A stretch of DNA of 64,000 nucleotides, from NCBI RefSeq assembly GCF_000421185.1, contig NZ_ATWJ01000009.1:374868-438867 (forward strand), written 5' to 3'. Positions 42,457 to 51,014 of the stretch are shown in pieces (the first letter of the stretch is position 1; every line of letters starts with the position of its first letter). A model generated the notes under the pieces. The model was not told where the DNA came from, did not search any database, and saw nothing but the letters and a program-made list of their open reading frames with translations. The DNA is from Ornithinimicrobium pekingense DSM 21552 (lineage in GTDB: Bacteria > Actinomycetota > Actinomycetes > Actinomycetales > Dermatophilaceae). The position numbers and the translations under genes were made by a program.

Positions 42457-42462
42457 AGCCTA
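42457..42462 (-). promoter_or_regulatory. Probable leaderless -10 box (TAGGCT)
   Basis: On the minus strand TAGGCT, 6 bases, then ATG 42450. Confidence 0.55.
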
Positions 42463-42513
42463 CGGAGGTGGACCCAGGTGGCCGACAGGGGCTTCGTCCG
42501 CGAGGCTCGGGGG

Positions 42514-42744
42514 ATGAGCAAGCACACGCTGACCATCACCCTGGACGCCGAGATCACCGACGAGGACGCCCTCGTCGAGGCCGTCGAGTCCGACACCCCG
42601 GAGGGCTCGCTGTCCCCCGACGACATCCGCGAGGAGGACCGTGCGTCGTCGTCGCTGGTCGCCGGTGTCTCCAAGGCCATCAAGGACCTGTCGGTGCCGG
42701 GTGTGACGATCGGCGAGCCGAAGGTCGTCGCCCGCGACGATTAG
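42514..42744 (+). CDS. Small acidic hypothetical protein
   Basis: 76 residues: MSKHTLTITLDAEITDEDAL, an acidic centre and VPGVTIGEPKVVARDD. No family recognised. The strand-helix pattern suggests a small compact alpha/beta protein. Divergently placed from the bL12-like gene with a 63-base gap. Codon use is normal for the window, supporting a real gene. Confidence 0.6.
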   Translation: MSKHTLTITLDAEITDEDALVEAVESDTPEGSLSPDDIREEDRASSSLVAGVSKAIKDLSVPGVTIGEPKVVARDD

Positions 42745-42777
42745 TCGCCGCCGCGCCGTCGGCGGGGCGACCCGCCG

Positions 42778-42990
42778 TCAGCGGCGACGACCCTTGACGA
42801 AGTAGGTCACCGGGCCGACCCAGCTGACCGCGATGATCGCGGCCCACATGCTCTTAGGCCCGTTGACCTGCCTCGCCGGCCGCCTCGCCAGGTCCACCCA
42901 GGCCGTCATGGCCAGGGCCAGCTGCACCGAGCCGAGCGTGAGCGCCGTGGCCTGCTGCCCCTGCGACAGGTCCTTCCACCCTCGTGCCAT
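42778..42990 (-). CDS. PLDc_N-domain small membrane protein
   Basis: 70 residues with two hydrophobic segments and the C-terminal signature SMWAAIIAVSWVGPVTYFVKGRRR of the phospholipase D-nuclease N-terminal (PLDc_N) family, although no nuclease domain follows. ATG 42990 is chosen because AGGGG lies 8 bases upstream; a GTG at 42999 is possible. Integral membrane, role unknown. Confidence 0.82.
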   Translation of the reverse strand: MARGWKDLSQGQQATALTLGSVQLALAMTAWVDLARRPARQVNGPKSMWAAIIAVSWVGPVTYFVKGRRR

Positions 42991-43071
42991 CACCTGCACC
43001 CCTTTCCCGGACGCCCTCGTCCGGTCGGTTTCAGCCTAGTCCTGCAACGCGACCATGCGCGGCGTCAGCCG

Positions 43072-43095
43072 CGAGACCCCTGGGCCCAGGTCTCG
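43072..43095. terminator. Hairpin after the second SDR gene
   Basis: CGAGACC (43072-43078) and GGTCTCG (43089-43095) pair around CCTGGGCCCA, itself nearly palindromic. It lies 7 bases past the SDR stop on the minus strand. Confidence 0.65.
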
Positions 43096-43101
43096 ACGGG
43101 C

Positions 43102-43923
43102 TCACAGCTCCAGCATCGCCTCGCTGCGCTGCCACAACCCCCGCGCGAGGTCGGCGTCGGCGACCTGGGGGTTGACCTTGCCCGGCTTGTTGCGCTCGTA
43201 GTACTCCCCCGACTGCCAGGTCACGCCGGGCGTGCCCTCGGCGAGCCAGACCAGCCGCCGCCCGCCCGTGTCGACGCTGGTCATGAGGTGGCGCAGCGGC
43301 GAGTGGTAGGCGAAGCGCATGACGCTGGAGGTGTCGCTGGCGAAGTTCGTGGCGATCCCGCCGGGATGGAAGGCGGCAGCGCTGACGCCCTTGCCCGAGA
43401 AGCGGCGGTGCAGCTCCTTGGTGAACAGCACGTTGGCGAGCTTGGCGTCGCCGTAGGCCTTCTCGGCGCGCCACGCCCGCCGGTTGTCCAGGTCGTCGAG
43501 GTCGATCCGCCCGAACGCCCGGTGCCCGACGCTCGAGGTCTGGATGACCCGGGCCCGCGACTCGACGAGACGGTCCAGGAGCAGGTGCGTCAGCAGGAAC
43601 GGCGCGAGGTGGTTGACCTGCAGCGTCTTGTCGAACCCGTCGGCCGTCGTCTCCTGGGTGAAGATGCCACCGGCGTTGTTGGCGAGCACGTCGATCCGCG
43701 GGTATGCGGCGCGCAGCTCGCCGGCGAGGGCGCGCACCTGCTCGAGGTCGGCGAAGTCGGCGACGTGGGCGGGCGCGCTGATGCTGTCGGCGACCGCGGC
43801 GGTCTTCTCGGGCGAGCGGCCCACGACGACGACCCGGTGCCCCTTCTCGCTGAGCTGGCGGGCCGCGGCGGCGCCGATGCCGTCGCTGGCCCCGGTGATG
43901 ACGATCGTCTGCTGTTCTGGCAC
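43102..43923 (-). CDS. Short-chain dehydrogenase/reductase
   Basis: 273 residues from GTG 43923. Rossmann VITGASDGIGAAAARQLSEKG, NNAGG in VLANNAGGIF, Ser in QTSSVGHRAF and catalytic YGDAKLAN. It resembles the retinol-dehydrogenase-like or protochlorophyllide-reductase-like SDR branch; substrate unknown. TACCCT lies 6 bases before the chosen GTG. It is not closely similar to the SDR at 25571. Confidence 0.9.
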   Translation of the reverse strand: MPEQQTIVITGASDGIGAAAARQLSEKGHRVVVVGRSPEKTAAVADSISAPAHVADFADLEQVRALAGELRAAYPRIDVLANNAGGIFTQETTADGFDKTLQVNHLAPFLLTHLLLDRLVESRARVIQTSSVGHRAFGRIDLDDLDNRRAWRAEKAYGDAKLANVLFTKELHRRFSGKGVSAAAFHPGGIATNFASDTSSVMRFAYHSPLRHLMTSVDTGGRRLVWLAEGTPGVTWQSGEYYERNKPGKVNPQVADADLARGLWQRSEAMLEL

Positions 43924-43929
43924 CACCGC

Positions 43930-43935
43930 AGGGTA
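43930..43935 (-). promoter_or_regulatory. Probable leaderless -10 box (TACCCT)
   Basis: On the minus strand TACCCT, 6 bases, then GTG 43923. The box is part of a GGTATGCC copy read on the plus strand. Confidence 0.5.
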
Positions 43936-44028
43936 TGCCGTGCGCGTCGCCTCGGCAGGTCTGTCGGGCACCACGGCACGAGCCGAGGACCGGGCCCCGT
44001 CAGCCCGGCCCCCCGGCGCCGCCTGGCG

Positions 44029-44223
44029 TCAGTCGTCCCACATGCCCATCCGGGACAGCGCAGCCCGCACCGTGCCCCCGACGTAGTCGCCGTAGCCGAG
44101 GTCGCAGGAGGCACAGCGTGGCTCCTCGCCCTCGGCCGGGACCCAGCGGTGCTCGCACAGGAGCTGGTCGGCGGCCCCGCCGCCGCCGGTCACCGGCCCG
44201 TCCGCCGCCTCAGAGCCCGACAT
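44029..44223 (-). CDS. Small Cys-motif hypothetical protein
   Basis: 64 residues containing LLCEHRWV and PRCASCDLGYGDY, a Cys-His/CxxC pattern suggesting a small zinc ribbon. No family recognised. It overlaps the 3' end of the Ltp-repeat gene by 14 bases and would be translated from the same transcript. Confidence 0.6.
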   Translation of the reverse strand: MSGSEAADGPVTGGGGAADQLLCEHRWVPAEGEEPRCASCDLGYGDYVGGTVRAALSRMGMWDD

Positions 44224-45007
44224 GGTCCACCCCGAAGGCCGCCTGCTCCTGCGTGTAGCCCTCGAACACCAGCTGGTCGATCAGGCCGGCGCGAGAGAAC
44301 GCCGAGAAGTCGAGGTAGTTCTGCGCCGACCTGGCGGCCTGGTCGGCGTAGTCGACGTCAAGGCTGTCGACTGCTGCCGTCGCGTCGTCGGTCGCGTAGC
44401 CCTCGAACTCCAGCTGGCCGATCAGGCCCGACCGGGAGAACGCCGAGAAGTCGAGGTAGTTGCCCGCCGCCTTCACCGCCTGCTCGCGGTAGTCGATGTC
44501 GAGGCTGTCGACGGCGAAGGTCGCGTCCTCGGTCGAGTAGCCCTCGAACTCCAGCTGGCCGATCAGGCCCGAGCGGGAGAACGCGGTGAAGCGAAGGTAG
44601 TCCTGCGCCGACCGGACCGCGTTGGACTGCGACGTCGTCATCGACGCCGCCTCCTCCGCGGCCGCCTGCTCCTCGGCAGCGGCCTGCTCGGCGGCCCGCT
44701 CCTCCGCCGCCTTCTCGGCCGCCTCGCGCTCGGCGGCTTCCTTCTCAGCAGCCTCCTTCTCGGCCGCCTCCTGCTCCGCAGCCTCGCGCTCCGCTGACGC
44801 CTTCTCGGCCGCTTCCTCCGCGGCCTCCTGCTCGGCCTCCGAGCCGGCCGCCGCCGCACCCGCACCGGCCGCCGCGACCGGCGGCGTGGCCGTCGCGTCC
44901 TCGTCGCCGGACAGCGCCGCCCCCAGGCCGCCGATCACCAGCAGCCCCACGACGCCGAGGAGCACCGCCTTGGTGCGCCTCCGCCCCCTCGTCCCCGTCC
45001 GTGCCAT
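44210..45007 (-). CDS. Membrane-anchored protein with three Ltp repeats
   Basis: 265 residues from the second ATG (45007), which is better spaced from GGAGG than ATG 45013. A basic N-terminus and one membrane helix (about 12-32) are followed by a long Ala/Glu coiled-coil stalk and three repeats of about 47 residues. Each repeat contains (D)FSAFSRSGLIGQLEFEGY-like sequence and a DSLD(I/V)DY end. These are Ltp-family repeats (host cell-surface lipoprotein domain, known from phage superinfection exclusion in Streptococcus phage TP-J34). There is no lipobox Cys here; the helix is the anchor. No phage genes are nearby. A surface role is inferred. Confidence 0.88.
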   Translation of the reverse strand: MARTGTRGRRRTKAVLLGVVGLLVIGGLGAALSGDEDATATPPVAAAGAGAAAAGSEAEQEAAEEAAEKASAEREAAEQEAAEKEAAEKEAAEREAAEKAAEERAAEQAAAEEQAAAEEAASMTTSQSNAVRSAQDYLRFTAFSRSGLIGQLEFEGYSTEDATFAVDSLDIDYREQAVKAAGNYLDFSAFSRSGLIGQLEFEGYATDDATAAVDSLDVDYADQAARSAQNYLDFSAFSRAGLIDQLVFEGYTQEQAAFGVDHVGL

Positions 45008-45106
45008 CCTCATGTCCTCCCTGTCGCCGTCCCCGCTCCGTCGCGGGGTCGTGGTGCCCGGCCGTCGCGGCCCGGGTGGTGGCCGGGTCCGTTCCCCCCG
45101 GCCTGC

Positions 45107-46792
45107 TCAGATCGTGGCAGCCAGGTGTGACAGACCCAGCCGACGACCGATCTCGTCACCGCCGGCGGCGCGGACCACCGCGGCGTCGCCCACGACGACG
45201 AGCTTGTCGGTCGCCCTCGACAGCCCGACGTAAAGCCGCTCCTTGGAGCGGTCACGCGTGCCGTCCTCGTTGACGCACAGCACCACGGCGCGCCGCTCCA
45301 GGCCCTTGCAGCCGAGCACGTGGCCGTAGAAGACGTCGTCGGACTCCCAGAACGTGCGCCAGTAGCCCTCCTGCCCGAGCTGCTCCTGCCGCGAGTTCTG
45401 CTCCGGGTGGCGGGCACCGGTCGTGATGAGCGCGACGTGCTCGGTGGGCCACCCGTCGTCGAGCAGGCGCTCCACCTGGTCGTCGGCGACGGTGAGCGCG
45501 TCGTCGGCAGAGGCGTGCACGAACTCCACCTCGGGCCCGTCCCCACCCATCGGCCGCATCCGCATCGGCGCCAGCGGGCCGAAGCTCTCGGCGATCTGCC
45601 GGGTGTTGCGCAGGTTGTGGTCGAGCACCAGCGGCACGAGCGCGACGGGCGGCCGGCCGAAGCGTTCGAAGACCTTCTGGTTCTCGTCGGAGTAGACGTA
45701 GAGCCCGCCCTCCTCCGGGTCCTTCAGCGCAGCGAGCAGCGGCACCCACCAGTCCTCGGCGAAGTCCTGGGCCTCGTCGACGATGATCGCGTCGAACTTC
45801 TTGCCGTCGGGCAGCCCGGCGGCCAGCTCGGCCATCTGCGCGGGCAGCTCCTTCTCCCAGAACGCCGAGTCGTTGCGGTCGGCGGAGATCTGGGCGCCCC
45901 ACTCCCGGCCCAGCTCCTCGAACCGGCCGATGAACGCCGGGCGCGACTTGCGCGCCTCGCCCTCGAAGGCGCGCTTGAACCACTCGCCCAGCCCGATCGA
46001 GTAGCACAGCAGCGCCACCCGCTGCGCCTTGCGCTCCCCGAACCCCCGGGTCAGCTGCTTGGCCTGCGCCATCGCCAGGACCGTCTTGCCGCTGCCGGCC
46101 CCGCCGCGGACCTCGACGCGGTGGAGCAGCCTGGTGACCGACAGCAGCATCGCCTGCTCCTGGGTGAGGCGGTCGGCGCGCGCCTCGCGGTCGTCGGCCT
46201 CGGCCATCACCTCCCGCACCATGAGGTTGCGGCCGGTGAGGATCTCCACGATCAGCTCGACGTCGTCGAGCGTGGGCGGTGGGTAGGTGGTCTCCTGCGT
46301 CCCCGCGACGCCCCGCAGCCGCCGGGCCAGGTGCTTCTGGTCGTCCTTGCCGTGCACCATCTCGCGGCTGCAGTCGGGCAGGGAGAAGTCGTCGGGGACG
46401 CTCGCGTATGGCGTCACGACGGTGTGCGCCCACCTCACCCGGCCGATGGACGAGTCGCGCCAGCGCGGGTCCTTCTGCACGTACTCGCGCAGCGCGTGCT
46501 TGTTCTTCCGGGCCTGCCGGACCGGGTCGATCCGGCGGGACCCGCCGCCGTACTGCCACCAGCGACCCTGCTTGTCGACCTCGATCCCGCCACCCTTGAC
46601 CTCGACCACGACGATCCCGGCGTCGGGCATGAGCACCACGAGGTCAGCCTCGTGGTCCTGCTCGTGGTCGGTCAGCCGCTGGTTGGCCAGCAGCACGTCG
46701 TCCTCCCCGAGCTGGGCGGCGAGCCGCTCCCACACCTCCCGCTCGGCGTTGTTGACGAAGACCGGCTGCGCCGGGATCAGTCGCGCACTCAC
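45107..46792 (-). CDS. NERD nuclease-domain / UvrD-like helicase
   Basis: 561 residues from GTG 46792. The N-terminal NERD domain (about 10-130) has EREVWERL, DHEADLVVLMPDAGIVVVEVKGG (Asp, Glu-x-Lys of the restriction-nuclease fold). The SF1 helicase follows: VRGGAGSGKTVLAMAQA, IIVDEAQDFAEDWW, HNLRNTRQIAE, LGCKGLERRAVVL and YVGLSRATDKLVVVG. NERD-helicases are linked to DNA processing and appear in defence neighbourhoods; the exact role is unknown. A longer upstream reading frame exists but runs through the divergent HEAT gene and is not credible. Confidence 0.9.
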   Translation of the reverse strand: MSARLIPAQPVFVNNAEREVWERLAAQLGEDDVLLANQRLTDHEQDHEADLVVLMPDAGIVVVEVKGGGIEVDKQGRWWQYGGGSRRIDPVRQARKNKHALREYVQKDPRWRDSSIGRVRWAHTVVTPYASVPDDFSLPDCSREMVHGKDDQKHLARRLRGVAGTQETTYPPPTLDDVELIVEILTGRNLMVREVMAEADDREARADRLTQEQAMLLSVTRLLHRVEVRGGAGSGKTVLAMAQAKQLTRGFGERKAQRVALLCYSIGLGEWFKRAFEGEARKSRPAFIGRFEELGREWGAQISADRNDSAFWEKELPAQMAELAAGLPDGKKFDAIIVDEAQDFAEDWWVPLLAALKDPEEGGLYVYSDENQKVFERFGRPPVALVPLVLDHNLRNTRQIAESFGPLAPMRMRPMGGDGPEVEFVHASADDALTVADDQVERLLDDGWPTEHVALITTGARHPEQNSRQEQLGQEGYWRTFWESDDVFYGHVLGCKGLERRAVVLCVNEDGTRDRSKERLYVGLSRATDKLVVVGDAAVVRAAGGDEIGRRLGLSHLAATI

Positions 46793-46902
46793 CACATACC
46801 CCCGTGTGCCCCGGCACCGTCGCTCATGCAGCGCAGCGTAGACGGTGCAGGTCAGCGGCCTGCGCGGCGCGCCGGGCTGGACCCTCACGCGCCGTGAGGC
46901 TC

Positions 46903-46908
46903 TAGCGT
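46903..46908 (+). promoter_or_regulatory. Probable leaderless -10 box (TAGCGT)
   Basis: TAGCGT, 7 bases, then ATG 46916 of the HEAT-repeat gene, the same sequence and spacing as at 37263. Confidence 0.6.
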
Positions 46909-46915
46909 CCCGGCC

Positions 46916-47683
46916 ATGGACACGACACCGACGACCACGGACCGGCCGACCAAGGCGGCGCTCACCGCCCTGAGCCACCCGGACAAGGACGTGCGGCAGG
47001 AGGCCGCCGTCCGTCTCGGTCGGGCCGCTGACCCGGCGGACGTGCCCGCCCTGGCCCGGGCGCTGTGGGCCGAGCCCGACTTCTTCGTGCGCGAGACGCT
47101 CACCTGGGCCCTGACCCGGACCCCGCAGTCGGCGGCCCGGGAAGCCGTGGCCGTGCTGGACGGCACCGACGGGGACGTGCGGCTCCAGGCGGTGCACCTG
47201 CTCAGCAAGATCGCCGAGCCGAGCACGGTCCCGGCCGTGTCCCGGCTGCTGGACGACCCGGACCCCGCGGTCGTCGACAAGGCGGGCTGGGCGCTGTCCC
47301 GCGTGGGCCACCCGGAGGTCGTCCCGCTGCTCCTCGACCGCCTCGGACCCAGCTCGCTGCCGGCGCGCGACGCCCTGACCCGGGCGCTGGCGCACCTGGG
47401 CGCGGCCGCGGTCCCCCAGCTCACCGACGCCCTGACTGAGGGCACCGACGCCGTGCGCGCCCACGCCGCCGAGGTGCTGTGCGTCATCGGCGGCCCCGCC
47501 GCGGTCGAGGCGGTGCCGGCGCTGGCCCGGGCCCTGGAGGACGAGGTCGCCGACGTGCGGCTGTCCGCGGTCATGGCGCTGCGCGAGCTCGTCGCGGACC
47601 CCCGGGCGACCGCCGCCCTGCGCTCCGCCGCCGAGGCCTCCGGCGACGCACGGGTCCGGGCGGTCGCCCGGGTCAGCATCTGA
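46916..47683 (+). CDS. HEAT-repeat protein
   Basis: 255 residues made of about seven HEAT/PBS-lyase-type helical repeats (for example VRQEAAVRLGRAADPADVPALARAL, VVDKAGWALSRVGHPEVVPLLLDRL, VRLSAVMALRELVADPRATAAL). Such solenoids act as protein-binding scaffolds. It is soluble, cytoplasmic. It is divergent from the NERD-helicase with about 120 bases between. Partner unknown. Confidence 0.88.
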   Translation: MDTTPTTTDRPTKAALTALSHPDKDVRQEAAVRLGRAADPADVPALARALWAEPDFFVRETLTWALTRTPQSAAREAVAVLDGTDGDVRLQAVHLLSKIAEPSTVPAVSRLLDDPDPAVVDKAGWALSRVGHPEVVPLLLDRLGPSSLPARDALTRALAHLGAAAVPQLTDALTEGTDAVRAHAAEVLCVIGGPAAVEAVPALARALEDEVADVRLSAVMALRELVADPRATAALRSAAEASGDARVRAVARVSI

Positions 47684-47812
47684 CCCCCGTGCCGACCGCC
47701 TGAAGTCACCCGCTACCACCGGTCGGGAACCCGGGCGGCGGGCGGCCCGTCCCAGGTCGGCCGCTACGGTGGCATCGCAGCAGGTCACGGACTCGGGGAC
47801 GGAGCACAGGGT

Positions 47813-49285
47813 ATGTCGGTCAGGACACGGGCACTGGTGGGCGGCGTCGCGTCGCTGGGCGTGGTGGGGACGACCGTGGGCTGGTATGCCGCTGCCGCGC
47901 CGGAGCACGCCGCGACGGGGCTGCAGGTGGACGACACCGCGGAGGTGCTGCACGAGCCGACCCTGCGTGAGGGGCTGGACGGGATCCGCTTCCACGAGCC
48001 GACGGAGGTAGCCGTCTTCACCACCCGCGGCGGTGAGGAGGCCCGCACCGACGAGCGTGCCCTCAACGACGCCGTCCTGTCGCACGCCCGCGAGTCGCGC
48101 CCGGAGTGGCTGAGCGCGGACGAGCAGAAGTGGGCGGACGACCTCTACGTCTTCGCCGTCGACCCCGACGGGCGGCTGGTCGGGACCTACTTCGGGGAGA
48201 ACCGGAAGGTCGACCCCGAGGAGCAGACCGAGATCCAGGAGGCGACCTACGACGACCTGCGCGCCGGGCAGTGGTCAGAGGGTGCCGTGACCGGCATCGA
48301 GGAGGCGGCCGCCCGGATGAACAGCCCCTTCATCCGCACCGCCGGCGGCGCCGCGGTCTTCGGCGGGGCGTCGTTGGCGACGCTGCTCGGCGCCGGCGGT
48401 TACCTCGGGGTGGGGCTGCACCGCGCCCGACGCAGCCGCGCGGCGCGCGCCGAGGGCGACGAGCGGATGGCCAGCGTCGTGCGCGACGACGAGGTGACCG
48501 AGCTGCACGCCCGGCTGATCCCCGAGACGTCGCGCTACGGCGGCCTCATGCTGCGCCGCTACGACGAGTACCGGCAGGGCTTCCGGGAGCTGACCGACCT
48601 CGGCAACGAGGTGCGCTCGATCCCCGAGCGCGACTACGACCGGGCCGGGACGCTCGAGCGGCTCACGGCATACCGCGACAAGGCCCGCTCGCTCGACGAG
48701 CTGGACGACGTCATCGCCGACACCGCGGCGCTCCTCAACCGCGACCGGGCCTGGGCCGAGGCGTGGCAGCGCCAGGTGGCCCCGGTGCGCGAGGACCTGG
48801 AGCAGGTGGAGCCGATGCTCGAGCAGGACCTGGACGACGAGGTGCGCGGCCAGCCCGAGGCGCGGGAGGTGCGCCGCTTCGCCTCCTCCCAGCTGGTGGA
48901 GCTCGACCGGCTGCGGGCCGGGCTGGAGTCGCGGTCGGTCTCCCCCGACGACGCGCTCGACCAGCTGCGCGACGTCCGTGACCAGCTCAGCGAGCACCTC
49001 GACGCCCTGGCCGCCGCCGTGGGCCGGACCATGGACGACTCGTCCGAGCGCGAGATGATGCTCACGGCGATGCGCAAGGAGCGCGGGGGTCGCCGCCGCG
49101 AGCCCACGATCGTCAGCACCGCCAACCCGATGTGGACCTGGTATGCCGTGAGCTCCTTCCGCAGCGGCTACTCCACCGGCACCAGCGAGGTCGAGCAGTC
49201 GCGCTCAGCCTCCTCGGGCGGGTCGACGTCGGGCTACAGCGGTGGCGGCAGCTTCAGCGGGGCCGGCAGCTCCTCGCGGTTCTGA
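47813..49285 (+). CDS. DUF5129 (TPM-like) membrane protein
   Basis: 490 residues. Membrane helix about 7-25, an extracytoplasmic TPM-like domain (about 38-165: EVAVFTTRGG, DDLYVFAVDPDGRLVGTYFGENRKV), a second helix about 178-200, then a long cytoplasmic coiled coil (about 210-420) and a Ser/Gly-rich tail ending GSFSGAGSSSRF. This is the usual DUF5129 layout in actinobacteria. The Ser/Gly tail resembles those of other TPM proteins. Function unknown; TPM relatives act in membrane or photosystem protein quality control. Confidence 0.85.
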   Translation: MSVRTRALVGGVASLGVVGTTVGWYAAAAPEHAATGLQVDDTAEVLHEPTLREGLDGIRFHEPTEVAVFTTRGGEEARTDERALNDAVLSHARESRPEWLSADEQKWADDLYVFAVDPDGRLVGTYFGENRKVDPEEQTEIQEATYDDLRAGQWSEGAVTGIEEAAARMNSPFIRTAGGAAVFGGASLATLLGAGGYLGVGLHRARRSRAARAEGDERMASVVRDDEVTELHARLIPETSRYGGLMLRRYDEYRQGFRELTDLGNEVRSIPERDYDRAGTLERLTAYRDKARSLDELDDVIADTAALLNRDRAWAEAWQRQVAPVREDLEQVEPMLEQDLDDEVRGQPEAREVRRFASSQLVELDRLRAGLESRSVSPDDALDQLRDVRDQLSEHLDALAAAVGRTMDDSSEREMMLTAMRKERGGRRREPTIVSTANPMWTWYAVSSFRSGYSTGTSEVEQSRSASSGGSTSGYSGGGSFSGAGSSSRF

Positions 49286-49303
49286 GTGTCCGGCGACCAG
49301 ACC

Positions 49304-49320
49304 CTGAGCAGCGTGCTCAG
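49304..49320. terminator. Hairpin between convergent DUF5129 and SLC13 genes
   Basis: CTGAGCA (49304-49310) and TGCTCAG (49314-49320) pair exactly around GCG. The right arm overlaps the stop codon of the transporter gene. Confidence 0.6.
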
Positions 49321-50975
49321 TAGGCGATGCTGAAGACCCACACCGCCAGCGTCATCACCGTGGCGGTCACCAGCACGATGCCGATGAGGTTGAGCCACAG
49401 CCCCGCCTTGACCATCTGCGGGATGGTGACGTAGCCGGAGCCGAAGGCGATGGCGTTGGGCGGGGTCGCGACCGGCAGCATGAACGCGCAGGTGGCGGCC
49501 AGCGCGACGGGGATGGCCAGCAGCATCGGGTCGATGCCCAGGCCGAGCGCCACACCGCCGGCGACCGGGAGGAAGGTGGCCGCGGTCGCGGTGTTGCTGG
49601 TCAGCTCGGTCAGGAAGATGATCCCGGCGGCGAAGACAATGACGAGCAGCACGACCGGAAGGCCGCCCAGCCCCTCGGCCTGGGTGCCGATCCACTCGGT
49701 CAGGCCGGAGTCGCCGAACTGCGCCGACAGCGCCAGGCCGCCGCCGAAGAGGAGCAGGACGCCCCAGGGCAGCTGGACGGCGCTGTTCCAGTCGAGCAGC
49801 CGCACGCCGCGGGCCGCGCCGGCGGGCAGCAGGAAGAGCAGGATCGCGACGGTCATCGCGATGCCGGCGTCGTCGATCGGCGGCTCGTCGAAGATGAGCG
49901 GGATGCTCACCCAGGAGACGGCCGCCAGGATGAACATGCCCAGCACCCGGATCTCGCCCTGCGACATCGGCCCGAGCTTGTCGATCTCCTTGGTCATCAG
50001 GTCGCGCCCGCCCGGGATCTCGTCGATCTCGGGCTTGAAGAACACCTTCGTCAGCAGGAACCAGCAGATGACCAGGAAGATGACCGCCAGCGGAAGGCCG
50101 ACGATCATCCACTGGCCGAAGCCGATGGAGATGTCGTGGTTCTCCTGCAGGTAGCCCACCAGCAGGGTGTTGGGCGGGGTGCCGATGATCGTGGCGAGGG
50201 AGCCGATGGAGGCGGCGTAGGCGATGCCGAGCATGAGGGCGGTGCCGAAGTTGGACTCGATGACCGCGTCCTTGACCGCCTGCGACTGCGGGTCGGCGTC
50301 GTCCTCGATCGCGTCCAGGCCGCCCTCGGCGGGGGCCGCCTCCGTGCCGCCGGTGGCGGGCACACCCTGCTGCTCCGCCCCGAGCTTGGCGACGAGCATG
50401 AGCACCGACACGCCGATCGGCAGCATCATCACGGCGGTGGCGGTGTTGGACACCCACATCGACAGGAAGCCGGTGGCGACCATGAAGCCGGCGACCACCA
50501 TGGCCGGGTTGGTGCCCATCGCCCGCACGGTGACCAGCGCGATGCGCCGGTGCAGGTTCCAGCGCTGCATGGCCAGGGCGAGCATGAAGCCGCCCATGAA
50601 GAGGAAGATGATGTTGTTGCCGTAGGAGGCCCCGACGTCGTTGACGCTGGCCTCGCCGAGCACCGGGAAGACCACCAGCGGCACGAGCGCGGTCGCCGGG
50701 ATCGGCAGGGCCTCGGTCATCCACCACACGCCCATGAGCACGGCCGTGGCGGCGGTGAGCTTGGCGGCGTGCGCCACGTCCCCCGGCATGATGAGGTAGA
50801 CCAGCAGCGCCCCGAGCAGGCCGGCGGCCAGCCCGATCCAGCGGACCTTGGCCGGGCGGGACTCCAGGCCGGGGTCGCGCTCCCCGGGGGACTTCTGGCC
50901 CACCTCCGCCCCGCGGTCCACGTCGGTGTCGTACTGCCGGAGATGGTCACCAGGCACGTGCCGTCGGTCGGGCAT
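49317..50975 (-). CDS. SLC13/DASS-family anion symporter
   Basis: 552 residues with 11-12 membrane helices. The two SNT sodium/substrate motifs are present: WVSNTATAVMMLP and LTSNTATAATFLPVAG. GTPPNTLLVGYL and VATPPNAIAFGSGY match the mirrored helical-hairpin regions. DASS transporters move dicarboxylates, citrate or sulfate with sodium; the substrate is not certain. A hydrophilic N-terminus of about 45 residues precedes the first helix. AAGGAGACCTC is the ribosome site. Confidence 0.93.
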   Translation of the reverse strand: MPDRRHVPGDHLRQYDTDVDRGAEVGQKSPGERDPGLESRPAKVRWIGLAAGLLGALLVYLIMPGDVAHAAKLTAATAVLMGVWWMTEALPIPATALVPLVVFPVLGEASVNDVGASYGNNIIFLFMGGFMLALAMQRWNLHRRIALVTVRAMGTNPAMVVAGFMVATGFLSMWVSNTATAVMMLPIGVSVLMLVAKLGAEQQGVPATGGTEAAPAEGGLDAIEDDADPQSQAVKDAVIESNFGTALMLGIAYAASIGSLATIIGTPPNTLLVGYLQENHDISIGFGQWMIVGLPLAVIFLVICWFLLTKVFFKPEIDEIPGGRDLMTKEIDKLGPMSQGEIRVLGMFILAAVSWVSIPLIFDEPPIDDAGIAMTVAILLFLLPAGAARGVRLLDWNSAVQLPWGVLLLFGGGLALSAQFGDSGLTEWIGTQAEGLGGLPVVLLVIVFAAGIIFLTELTSNTATAATFLPVAGGVALGLGIDPMLLAIPVALAATCAFMLPVATPPNAIAFGSGYVTIPQMVKAGLWLNLIGIVLVTATVMTLAVWVFSIAY

Positions 50976-51014
50976 GAGGTCTCCTTGCTCGCTGCGCGAT
51001 GTGGCGAGGTAAAC

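Noticed and set aside
44029-45007. Ltp-repeat gene as a prophage remnant
   Set aside because: No integrase, structural or other phage genes and no attachment-site repeats are nearby; composition matches the neighbours.
46793-48085. Upstream extension of the NERD-helicase frame
   Set aside because: It runs antisense through the HEAT-repeat and DUF5129 genes; the conserved NERD start is reached from GTG 46792.
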